DNA of 64,000 bases. Origin: Nymphaea colorata (Eukaryota > Streptophyta > Magnoliopsida > Nymphaeales > Nymphaeaceae). Position numbers and translations under genes: made by a program. Under the pieces are notes generated by a model. That model was not told the DNA's origin, made no database searches, and saw only the letters and a program-made list of their open reading frames with translations. Below, one piece after another: positions 24,101 through 35,021 of the stretch. The number at the start of each line of letters is the position of its first letter. The first letter of the stretch is position 1. Location of the stretch: NCBI RefSeq assembly GCF_008831285.2, contig NC_045138.2:19253934-19317933 (forward strand), in the 5' to 3' direction.

Positions 24101-25069
24101 ATAAATTGTTTGGCATTAAGGAACATGAAAAAAATGAACAAGCGAAAAAAAACCTTTTTGTTTTTTGTGACACTGATTAAGGTGAAGTAAGTGAATGCAG
24201 TAGCTAATATATTGCTTAGTATAAGTTGTTATTGGTTCTTGTGTTATACAAGAAACTAAACCAGGATATCTGTCTTAGGCAAGCAAGTGTTTTGGTATAT
24301 TTAGATAAAGTAAATGAATGTGTTAGATTGCACATCCCAGCTTGTAACTTCCTGGAGTCCTCGAGGAAGTAAAACCAAAACCAATGTTGTGAAAGGTGTA
24401 TCGTCGGGCCGACCTATACACACATTGTAAGCAAATCGCAAATATATTTTATATTTAATTTTTAATTCATAAAAATGAGAAAAATAGACAAAATTAAGAA
24501 AAATGTGTTCTATATAAAAAACTCATTACATACATAATGGACATTCATGATTTATCTTTCATAAGTAATGGCACATTAACAAAAAAAAAGTTTAACTGAA
24601 CTTTAGGGTATTTTACGTCACATCAAAACGTATAACCCATGTTCGTTCACTGCAAATGAGAATTGAAATAATGTTTATGAATAAATAACAATCATGATTA
24701 TTATCAATCGATACAATAATCATTATCTTCTTCATCTTCATCCTCGTCCCTTCAAGCTTGTGATTTCTTCCTTAAGACAATGATTTCTTTATGAGGGACA
24801 TCGGACCTCTTTTTGAAAAACAGAACCTTAACATAAGATATGGCCTGTATGGCCGGATACACGGGGACGATGCACTTGCATTTTTGTGTATCGTGCTTGT
24901 ATCATATAGGTTTTTCGGACGTATAGGATACAGATTGTAAGATATGGTTGCATGTCATAAGATACAAATAACACCGAGTAAAGCTGTATCTGTCCTTTGA
25001 CATGGACTTTTTCTTTTCTTCTTTGGGTCACGGCATTATACTAGTAAGTTGGCGAAAAAAATAATTGAG
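21133..25069. other. Inter-arm region, no supported gene
   Basis: AT-rich with scattered short ORFs. The one at 21194-21412 (+, 72 residues) follows directly on the arm edge and might be an exon, but shows no known motif. There is a TG microsatellite at 23261-23278 and a T-run at 23587-23605. 24.4-24.6 and 24.83-25.0 kb contain repeated GTATCGT/GATACA words like those in many plant transposons, without identifiable ends. Confidence 0.4.
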
Positions 25070-25627
25070 CATTACATGTGGTAGTCATTGGCAAATAAGA
25101 TTTAAAAGGTCCAAGGCAGTCAACGAAAATCTTGGGTCTAGATTCTTCATCCTTATTACTAGATTACATCAACCTCGGTCCCATGATGCGAAGGGGCAGA
25201 TCCGCATTCTTTCAGCCATATGAAGAGGCCAAGAGGCTTAAAGGCCAGGTCTATGATCGTGGGAAGTTATTGGGCACAATAACAATGGGTGAATGCTCAA
25301 TGTTTCGAGGCCAAAAAGGTCACTACTAGTCTACTAGGACTGCTGCGGAGAGACTATGGACCGCATCCATGGCAGGTGTATCCTGAGTATGGAGTGACTA
25401 ACGTAAAGTCCCAAATTCCAGCACAATTCGCAATTTATGTTGGGTGAACGCATAGCGGAAGCATGGGGTACTATGGATGTCAACAAGGACCACAAGATGT
25501 CCCTTGTTGAGGAATTTGAAGATAAAACAGAAAGCCGATTATGGCAAGCCCAAGACCGTGGACGTAGAGGTGGTAAACTCGTAGTAGGTGACTATGGAGG
25601 GAGCCAAGGACTGCCTATACAGCAAAG

Positions 25628-25733
25628 GTCCTTGTTGAGATCCCTGCCAATAGACAATGGACCTACTCTAAACCAAGAGTGTCCTTGTTGAGATCCCTGC
25701 CAATAGACAATGGACCTACTCTAAACCAAGAGT
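25628..25733. repeat. Perfect 53-bp tandem duplication
   Basis: Units 25628-25680 and 25681-25733 are identical base for base and begin GTCCTTGTTGAGATCC. The lack of differences implies a very recent event. Confidence 0.9.
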
Positions 25734-26967
25734 GCATGGTGGGTGCGTCAGATGACCGGTTGTGTGGCATAGATCGGAATGGGTTGAAACCATGGACCCT
25801 TGGAAAGAGCCAAGAAAGAGCTTGGGGACAAGCTCATTTTGAGGAGGGTGGATCTGTTACAGGCCAACCTTCGAGACTGCCGAGAGACGTCGAGATGCAT
25901 GGCCTAGCGCATTGCGAGGCTAAGGCATTGCAAGGCTTTAGTGCTCAGTTGGTCGGGAGAGTAGCATATAGCAGCCGAACGTCTAGGGAGGCTAAGGAGG
26001 GAGATGACCAGCTGCATGTCACAGTAGGACGCTTGGGGGATTGTGAGGTTATCACACAAACTATCAACATCCTAGGCGCAATTGAAACCCGAGGACATGC
26101 ATGATGTGAGTTTATTTCGAGCGAGGCAGCCACACCCATTGTGGGCCAGACCGTCAAGGTATTTTGTTGTGAAGCTAACGGTTTTCTTAGCCCATGTGTA
26201 GTAGGCGTTCAGGAGCCAAGGGAGGCTAACCGCGGCAAGCACCAAGAATCCGAGGGAGATGCGGGCGACGACGTCCACGTGAATAGTGAGGTTAAATCCT
26301 TCACTATAGCCACAACCACCAAAGAGACGAATGCTACAGTGCTCGGGCGAAGTGAGGCTACCTTCCTCACCCAACTCTAGCCACTCGTACTCGAGCGGAG
26401 TCTAGAGGGCCCATCACACCAGGCCTAGCATGAGGAAGTGTTCAGTCGTCCAGAACGGAGACAGACTGTCCTCAGACCGGAATGCTTTGGACAGGACAGT
26501 ACTGACCATTCAGGAACAGGAGGACTAGGACAGACTGCACCAGGACGGACAGTCAGCCCAGGAACAGACTGTTCCAGGTCAGAGAGACAGCACCGGGATG
26601 AACTGAACAATACAGGGACAGGAGGGCCAGGCTGCACCTGGACAGACAATCAGCGTAGGAACAGACTGTTTCGGGACAGAGGGACATTACACTGGCAGAC
26701 TCGACAGCACAATGACATGCAGGAGGAGTTGAGGCGAGGACACCAAGACAGTCCCGTTTGAAGGCCACCTAGACCGAGTTTAGGTGAAGTGGGTTTCGCC
26801 CAACTAGAGCATCACAGCAGGGAGTTATCACAGGCGTGAGTTCGGAGTGAACTCAGTAGAGGTTTACCGACTCGGTTTGATATTTTGTACAGCTTATTTC
26901 AATACTGGTTCTTTTATTTCTGTAGCGTCTCGGTACGAGACAGGGCACGTCCCGGTCGCGCCTAAGC

Positions 26968-26974
26968 TATATAA
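26968..26974 (+). promoter_or_regulatory. Candidate TATA box in LTR-like sequence
   Basis: TATATAA within an AAGCTATATAAGCTT palindrome, in the putative LTR. A GGTAAGTG donor-like site lies about 190 bases downstream (near 27160). Only sequence context supports it. Confidence 0.35.
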
Positions 26975-28960
26975 GCTTAGGGATGAGTGTAATAACTTAA
27001 GTTTTTATCAACGTAGTCTTCTTGGAAGGAGTGTTGGTTTGAAAGTCTGAAGCTTCTTCTCCCGCGAAGAGTTTCAGCCATGGTGTTCCTGTAGCACCAT
27101 GACCAAAAACCTCAACAGAGGTCTGCTTCCGGCGACCTGCGGCTAGGTGCATTGATCGGTAAGTGTGGATGGCGATCGAGCAGTGATTCCATTCCCTATT
27201 TTCATTCGAGAGAGATTGAACTACCGTTCGGGTTCTTCAACCATAGAGGAACCGAGAGGCGATGTTCGATCATAGGGAGGCAGAAAGGGATCATCGACCA
27301 TTTCTGAAGCCTCAACGGTGGCTCTCTTCCGGCTAGGCGCTCAGCCTCAACGGCAGATCACCAATGGATAGGTTACCTTGACTGAAACCAGCCAAGAAGA
27401 AGGTGTCGATTGACATTTTTGTCATTCACATCCGAGAGTCTCCAGTCTTGAAGGTAAATATCGATACTCCAGCGATTCTACCTTTGGGGATTCTTGTTCC
27501 GATCAATGTCTTCAACGGGAGGAGTTCCTGTGCGCATCCCAGCTAGTTCTGGCCTAAAGCACCGGCTATTCCAACCGGTATTTCATTGATTGAAGGACTG
27601 ATCAAACGTGAAGAGCGTCTCGATCAGCACATTCAGTTCTCCTTCGGGCGAACGGTCTAACACTGATTCCAGACAATCCCACGCGAGTTCAGCCAAGGAG
27701 ACTTCGTCCATTCAGTTTTCCGGATTATTATCTACCTTCTGGGCGAGTTTCGTGGCAATTGGAGGAGGAATCGAAGGAAAAAAGAACGGGAGAACCAGCG
27801 CTGCTGTCTTCCCCTGTTCTGCCTCCCAGACACCTCTGATCAGGCGGAAATCTGTAGATATTGGGAGGGTCTGTGCACAAACGGACTTCATGGTCATCTC
27901 CCAAACTTCTCAACGGAGATTCTGAGCCAAGAATGAGCGAAATCCGTGAAGGCTTGAGAGAGTTATGGCTTTTGGACGGAATCCGGCAATAGCTGGCAGA
28001 GCTGAAGAACAACTCGCCATTGGTTTGGCGGATCCTTGATTTCTGGCCTCTGAAGCGATTTCCATTCGAACCGGTGTGTTAATCTTGCTCCTTCTATTCT
28101 TAATTAGGGCTCTGAACTGTTAATTTGCATTGTTGAGCTCGATTTGGGGTAAATCCCCAATTTCTGTGAAGAATCGACTAGAGGAGCTGCGGTCTACTCT
28201 ATTCAACACCTGTTCTGAAGTGCGACAACCTGGAGGATTGAATCTCAACGAGTGACCAGTAGAGAGCTCGAATTGAGGTAAAACTTGGGGCGTCTACTCC
28301 CTGGGATGTCCCCAACCTTCAGACAAAATTTCAGCTTAATCGGAGTAGAGGTCGAATTTCTGTGATTTTTTGAAGTGCGACAGGTTCTGTGATCAGCAGT
28401 CTGCTACCCTGTCTTCTGCATTTGCTCAGAACAGAACCGAACTGTGTAACAGTTCGGCACCTTCATCGATCAACGAGTGACACTTAGGGTGCTCAGATTG
28501 CTGCCATTTTTGGAGCGTTTGTTCCTAATCATAAGAGGAAGCTACAGTCCAAATTTCAGCTCATTCTGAGCTGTGGGTGATTTTATATAGATTTTGAAGT
28601 TCGAGGCACCCGGTGAGTCATCTGAACCTGCTTGAAAGCTGCAAGATTTTCGCCTGGATGCCCAACGAGTGGGCTATGGAGGATTCGGTTGGAGTCCATC
28701 TTCTGGGCATCCCTTCATAACCATTTGGAGGAGCTGCTCACCAATTTTCAAATCAATCGGAGGCCCGGATGATTTTATACGAATTTTAGAGTTCCGCCCC
28801 CTCCTGTGAACAGAGACAGGTGCCTCCTGCTCTTGCTTGGTCTAGTCGGACTTGTCCTGGCTTAATTATTTGGGCATCGATGTTTCAGGACTTCGATTAG
28901 CCCCCTCCAATTGATTCTGGGAGTGTTAGAGTCGGCCTTCGGCACCGTTTTTTGGCCGCA

Positions 28961-30040
28961 GCTGGGACCGGCCCTAGATGGTGGTAACTGTTAGCTTTTC
29001 TAGGTGCAAGTCTATTCTCAACTTCTTCCTACCTATGTGTACAGGAGTCACCAAACAGGCCACTGCACCTAAGTTAACTTGGTTATGGCATGGTCTCTAG
29101 TTCAATTTTATAGTTGTCTTTTAGATATATATATATATATATATATAAGATTATTTTGTTTACATGACCCTTGCTGAACCGACGTCCAAGTTCTTTTGTG
29201 ATAGCCATGCTTGCACCAAACCTGCATTACGCCCATGCTTATTATTTGCCTTCTTAATGAACGAGGGTGGTTGCATGTGGAAACCCTAAGTTCATGAGTT
29301 GAAGGTGACTTTGTTATCAATGTTAACGACCGACAGACACTATCTCAAATGTAAGATCAGACTTCTGATTTGACTGATCCTTACCTGCTCACATCCTATT
29401 TTAGTCTGACAAGGCAGACTATAAACCAGGTGACTGGGGTGGTAAGATTTACCTATATATGCTCCTGAAGAGTGAATGCAGCACATCTTTTGTTGCCTTC
29501 ATATATGAGATGTTAGACATTCCATCTCGCTATCTGTACAATATACGGAGATATGTTGTATGAGGCTGGTCATCCATGTTCAAACGGATTTTGCTATTCT
29601 GTACCAGTTGTCTAGTAGTTTAAAGATATATTGAGGATGAAGTTGAATGTTTAATTGTAATATGTTACTATACCATGTTTTAAGTGTGTACTTTCTTCTG
29701 AATGTCTTCGGTGCATGGGTACTTGGTACTTACTGTTTACACAAAAACCTGAACATCATCTCTTGCTGTTGTTAGAAACAGCAGCTTCGGTGTGCTGTAT
29801 GGGAAACTGAAACACTTTAAACTGACACTTACGCTTTAGCCACCTACGCTCAAAAGATCAACCCGCATGCCCAGACCTTCTATTATCTTAAAGGAGTATT
29901 GTTGTGGATTGGCCACTCAAGATGGACCCAACCTTTCATCTACTGGAAAGAAGTCCTCGTCGAGGTATCCTCTTTCACAAGTCGTCCCTTTTTCTGCTTC
30001 TCATCAGCTCACACAGCATACTTGTTAAACATTTCACATC
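28961..30040. other. Intergenic, no supported gene
   Basis: Mixed composition, a TA microsatellite at 29124-29148, and no ORF with a recognisable product. Confidence 0.4.
29124..29148. repeat. (TA)n microsatellite
   Basis: About 12 TA units. Confidence 0.9.
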
Positions 30041-30322
30041 TTCTAGTAGTCAAGCTGAGTTTGATCCAAATTAGAGAATGGCTATGCAAACTAAAATTAA
30101 AGCATTAAAAGCTAATAAAACTTGGGATCTAGTTGAACCTCCAAATGATATTAAACCCATAAGTTGTAAGTGGGTTTACCACATCTAATACAAAGCAAAT
30201 GGCCAGGTTGAAAGATTCAAGGCAAGATTAGTTGAGGGTATGCACAAGTTGAAGGTATTGATTACAATGGAACATATGCACCAATAGCAAAGTTTGTTAC
30301 GGTTGATGTCTTCTACCAATTC
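30041..30322 (+). pseudogene. Copia reverse transcriptase fragment
   Basis: Translating the plus strand from about 30041 gives the N-terminal RT region of a plant copia polyprotein: an AMQTKIKALKANKTWDLV segment, then CKWVY, then ERFKARLV, then in another frame YAQVEGIDYNGTYAPIAKF. Two in-frame stops (at the DPNW-type Trp near 30072 and after VYHI near 30186) and a frameshift near 30238 show it is dead. No LTRs or further pol sequence are attached, so it is a truncated remnant lying between the inverted arms. Confidence 0.85.
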
Positions 30323-30328
30323 AGTCGG

Positions 30329-30399
30329 CAATTCTTGATCTAGTGGCTGGAGTTACCGATTCAAGAAATCAGCCAATTCTTGATCTAGTGGCTGGAGTT
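30329..30399. repeat. Short tandem duplication, period 45
   Basis: A 26-base segment beginning CAATTCTTGATCTAGTGG occurs at 30329-30354 and 30374-30399. It follows directly on the copia fragment. Confidence 0.8.
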
Positions 30400-32860
30400 T
30401 TGGTGCTGACTAGCTTTGGGTCATGACTCATGGCCCAGTAAAAATTCACTCATAAGCCAATCGGGCGATTCCCAAATCTATTCCCCCGGCCAACAATAGA
30501 TAAAAAGTACAGAACTGATTAGGATGAGTTTGCTTCGTCTTCGCCTGAATCTAAGTATCGACATGACTCACGAACAGGCTTCTTTATAAAAAACAATACT
30601 AAAATAAATAGATAAAAAGTACAGAACTTATTTGTCGTACAAAAAAAAAAAACCCAGCTGGACCTTTTGGATGGGACCCCGGCCTTAGTTTTGGGCTACC
30701 AAAATAAGGGTAGCTTTTGTACTTTTATCTATCATTTAAATATTTTTTTAAAAAATAAAAAACGACTCTCATCTTTTATATTTTATTATTAAAAATATTT
30801 TATGTTTAAAATTTTATTTTATATTAAAAATTATTTTTTATTATAATCGAGTTAAGCTCGATCTCTGTTGGGTTTTCAAGCATGGAATCCGAGCTTCCAT
30901 GCTCGGGTTTCAAATATTGAGCCAGCCCGAATCGGCTTTTGTGGGGGCAAGCACAATGCCCACGTGTAGTTGAAACCCAATAAGCTTTTGATAGTTATCA
31001 AGTCTGCAGCACAACAACGTCGTATAGTACTCAGCACAAACGAAGGAAATTTTCCTCTGAAAGCTTTTGAGAGATCAATAAATGTTGGCAAACCTCAAAA
31101 CTATCATACTGCTGTGTAGGCAACAGCAATACTTATCAAAATTCATCTGAATTGGAAGAAATTGAAAGACAAATAGTATTTATAGGTTACAAATAACATA
31201 ACACCCTTACACTAACTGGCGGGTTGACGCATTTCCCATTCTTGGACAAGTTCTAATTTACATCATAGCAGTTTAAGAAGCACATTTTATTCCATCGGGA
31301 GTGTAACCTCATGTGGTTCTATTTTCATCCTCATCTAGCTTGACAACCGCAAACCATCTTTTTTATCGCTCCTCAAAAACGAAAACTGAAAGATGATCAT
31401 ATAGAAACAAAATAAAGACAAATTTCAAATTTGAAACTAAGCTTCAAACTTCACAATCAGAATTTGGACATGAAATGTACAAATTCAAAACTTAAAAGAC
31501 TTCAATGATGAATTAGTAAAATGACTTAAAATTTGAAACACATAAATTTTGACTGGATTAAATTCAAACATGAAATCAATAAGTGAAGCTTAGAAATCAC
31601 AAAAATAAGGTTAGTAAGCAAATCTAATTTCATGCATAATGTCAAAATCTCAGGACTGAAATGTGAAACTGATCTTCGAGTAAAAACAAAATAAGCACTT
31701 CAATTTTAACAAGCCTTTTGATATCAAGTACATCAACGAACCCAAAATTTTGGAAGATCAAACCTATAAATATGATTGAAGAATCCAAAATTATGGTTAA
31801 AACATAAATTAACACAAAATGTGAAAAATTAAAACTTAACTTTGAAATATGCCCATGGAATTGAACCAAAAAGGTGAAATCCAATTAAAATTTAAAATGT
31901 GCAATTCATAAATTAGAAGTATGAAATTTTGATTGTTTTTAAGACTGATAATTGGATTCAAATCACAATTTCAAGTTCACAAAAAACTTTCTATTTTAGT
32001 CCAATTTCAATGTTGAATTTTAAGACGTAAGCAGAAACTTAAATCCAGCATCCAGCTAAGAGCATTGATGCTCAAGTTGGATACTACTTGGATGCAAAAG
32101 CTGGAAATCGGTTATCAGGTTTCTCGTTATCATTGAAAGTTCTTTTATCAAAATTTTCGAATTTGATTCAAAAGTTTTTCTTGAAATTCTAATTTGAAAA
32201 CCCAATGAAATTTTTGGAGATGAATAAACAACTTTGAAATTTGAAATTGTGGAAATTTAGTGTTTCACACAAGATTTTAACAAAAGCATGGGCCATCTGA
32301 CCCGTTTTACGCAAAGGAAGCATATTCATAGTGGTTTGTCAATGCTTCCCATGCACGTGAATTTACGAGTTCATAGATGAATTGGATCCTAGTAAAATAT
32401 ATAATTAGACGAGCATATGCACGTCATGTTGGCTATAAAATAACATAGTGATGTAAGGTCCTACTGACTACTTTCATTATTTCAAGTACAAGCTTTCAGA
32501 TATATGCAACACACCATACAAGAACAAGTATTTAAACAACACAAGATCAAGAAGTCTGAAGCAAATCATGGAACTTGTTTCATAATGGTTCCTTATATAG
32601 AGGGATAACACAAGAGTTATATTGCAAAACATGCTGGAGAGGGAATCTTCAGCAAGAAAGAGCTAAGGAAATTAATTTAACAATTGCTAGACAAGCTCCC
32701 TGTAATAATAAACTAAGCACAAAAATATGGCTCCAGAAGACGACGAGAAAAAAGGAAACCGCAATTACACTCTCCGCAAATACCTTGAATAGTTTAGGGG
32801 AAAAGAATACCAAGAAGAAGAAAATTGAATAGAACACAAAATAGAACATTACAAACGTGA
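30400..32860. other. AT-rich DNA, no supported gene
   Basis: 31.38-32.28 kb is dominated by AAATTTGAAA, AAACTTAAA and similar words, without an open frame. Composition and vocabulary resemble the complement of 54.3-55.1 kb. 32.45-32.85 kb looks transcribed-like but has only an 85-codon ORF with no motif. Confidence 0.4.
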
Positions 32861-33519
32861 GACGCTAATCTAGATGGAAGAGGATCAGCAAAAGCAAAAT
32901 CAGAGAAATGGGAGGAGAAATTGGGTTCCGACGACGAATTTTTGCGCAAGGGTGCTTGAGGTTCAGGTTCAAGGAATTAAGTAGAACGTATATAATAAAT
33001 ACAAGTGCCAAAAAAAGGGACCCGTATACATCGATCCACTATCTATTATTGATAGCTGCATGAAAAAACAAAGGGGAAAATAACATAAAGAGAATGGCCA
33101 ATGTTGAGTGGGACTTGTTTCTTTCCCCTGATTTTCACACAAGTAAACGTAGAAACACAGGTGACTCCAACAGTGAAATAAGAATAACAAAGAAAGAAAT
33201 TGAAGATCCCTACTGTCGAATTTCACGGACTGCCGCAGACAAAGAAGAAAGCGAAATAGGCCGGCATTAATTGAGCAAGAACATGAGAAAAGGAAAAGAC
33301 CGAATCCCATTAACAAAACCGCCAACGTTATAGGAAGCTCTCAGAACCCTAATTCTCAGATAGGTAACTGGGAAAAAGCACGAAAAGCAAGTCTCTTCGA
33401 CAGATCGTCAATAAATCAAGAGAATAAACGATAAGAGGTGAAACTTGGCCAATCTCACTGACTAGCTGAGCAAGAGATAAAACAGAAATCTGAGATTAAG
33501 AAAACAATGCTTGAAAAGG

Positions 33520-34403
33520 CAAAATCTCAACAAGAAAACGGTTAATGTTGCTGGAAATTTGTCGTGAAAAACTACGCGATAAGCGATTGGAAGAAAGGCA
33601 GTTATTGCAAGTCTTCTTCATGATCCACAGAATTTTTCGCTACAATAAATACGATCACCATAAGCCAGCAAAAATGGAAAAAGAACAGCCAAAAAGGAAA
33701 GACGATACCTCACTGAACCGCCCAAAATCACCACCATAGGAAGAACGAAAAGTTGGGGATCAAACCTGATGCATCAGCCATCGCTGCATTGCGATCAAGA
33801 AGGAAAGGTTGCCTCGCTTCATACTGTCTAGATGAGGAGAAAGAATGTCTTGTGGTTGTGGATAGGGATTATTATTTCTTGATGATAAAGTCTATTGGTA
33901 GGCCGACACAATCTGGAAGAAATAAGAACAACCATTAGTGAATAAACGCATATTTCTCTCCAAAATGAAAGAGAAATATGCGATCTAGAAAAGAAAGAAT
34001 CCGAAAATCCAAAATGTCAACAAGATAACGATTAACGTTGCTTGAAATTTGATCTGGAAACCTTAATTCTTCGACATGCAGCAGGAAAAAACCACAGGTA
34101 TCACATGTTTCCTTCATATATCCACAAAGACTTCTCCCAATTACAAACGTTAATGCAAACAAACAAATAGAAGAAGAGAACATAAAAGAAATCGACAAGG
34201 GATGAAACTACACCTACAAGACATCGACAACTGTTCAAGAAAAGAGAAAAATGATTACCAAAGGCCACCAAGATCGTCAACAAAGAATCTCCAGAAATGG
34301 GTCGATCGGCAAGAATGTCAAGCAAGACTATGATTCTTTCAATCTATTTAGTTGGTGAAGAGAAGATTACGAAAGGCCACCAAGATCGTTAGCAAAGAAT
34401 CTC

Positions 34404-34410
<7 letters not shown>
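33520..34410. repeat. Degenerate direct repeats
   Basis: A segment reading CAACAAGAAAACGGTTAATG at about 33530 recurs, diverged, at about 34017, with further matches downstream (period near 487). Separately, AAGGCCACCAAGATCGT occurs at 34261 and 34373 (period 112). The minus strand carries TTAGGGTTCTGAGAG near 33340, the style of a plant 5' leader, so an unresolved minus-strand gene is possible. Confidence 0.5.

Positions 34411-34437
<27 letters not shown>
34408..34437. repeat. (CT)n microsatellite
   Basis: About 15 CT units at the downstream edge of one of the direct repeats. Confidence 0.9.
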
Positions 34438-34440
<3 letters not shown>

Positions 34441-34749
34441 CTCCCTCTTTTCCTCCAGAAGGCGGCTGGAGTGGATTTAAAGGTGGGCAAGGCGGAAATA
34501 AATGGTTCAGACCCAGTGTCCAACATTTATTGATCCAATTAAAACGTTTCAGTTCAGAGCGGGACTGAACTGAATCAGCAAACAAAGATTATTCCGGATC
34601 CAAACTCTCTCTCGAGACGCAGTGGCAGGATCCAAACTCTCTCTCGGACGGCAAGCACGTCATCGTTGCCCCTTCGAGGCCCTGCGGAGAGGTAGTCTGT
34701 TTTAATCAGGTTCAGCCAACGTCAACTCTGTTTCTCTCCTTCTCTGTCT

Positions 34750-35021
34750 TACTAAAAAGTCGGGCGTAACCAGTCGATGTAAGCCAGGGATCTCACGGGT
34801 GGGGCCATAACCGTCCGATGCAGGTGGGTGGGCGATGATGGAGGGAATGAACGCTGCTTCTCTTGATTTTTCTATTCCTCACCGTTTTTTGAAGAACTTC
34901 GGACCCAAACGATGTTTTTCGTTTTGTTTTCTTTGTGACATTCAAATCTCTCTCTCGCTTTCTGTGTGTCAGCCCCCATCTGCAAATTCTTTCACATTCT
35001 GTCATTGTTTGGTTCTTTCTG
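34750..35021 (+). repeat. Diverged third copy of an arm segment, plus orientation
   Basis: 34750-34820 carries CGGGCGTAACCAG, CAGGGATCTCACGGGTGG and GCCATAACCGTCCGATG. It matches the left arm at about 20645-20712 in the same orientation and the right arm in the opposite one. Further on, CAAATCTCTCTCTCGCTTTCTG resembles the left arm near 21030 only loosely. The stretch directly abuts the inner edge of the right arm. Confidence 0.6.

Larger units (their letters stand above)
25070..28960. mobile_element. Decayed LTR-retroelement-like sequence (tentative)
   Basis: Base composition rises here and no ORF exceeds about 140 codons. A purine tract GCTTGGGGGAT at 26031-26041 is followed by TGTGAGG, as at the start of a 3' LTR. 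A TATATAA box lies at 26968-26974 and a stretch ending CTCAACA follows near 27,117. Downstream, 28.2-28.8 kb has loosely periodic units (AATTTCAGCT.AATC.GAG then GATTTTAT). 26.43-26.75 kb is built of degenerate GGAACAGACTG-type repeats. No gag, RT or integrase motif was recognised, so the class is open; Ty3-type leader/LTR sequence is my guess. Confidence 0.3.

Noticed and set aside
26072-26374. Minus-strand frame of 100 codons with a hydrophobic segment
   Set aside because: No recognisable family; it lies in retroelement-like sequence and has no supporting paralogue.
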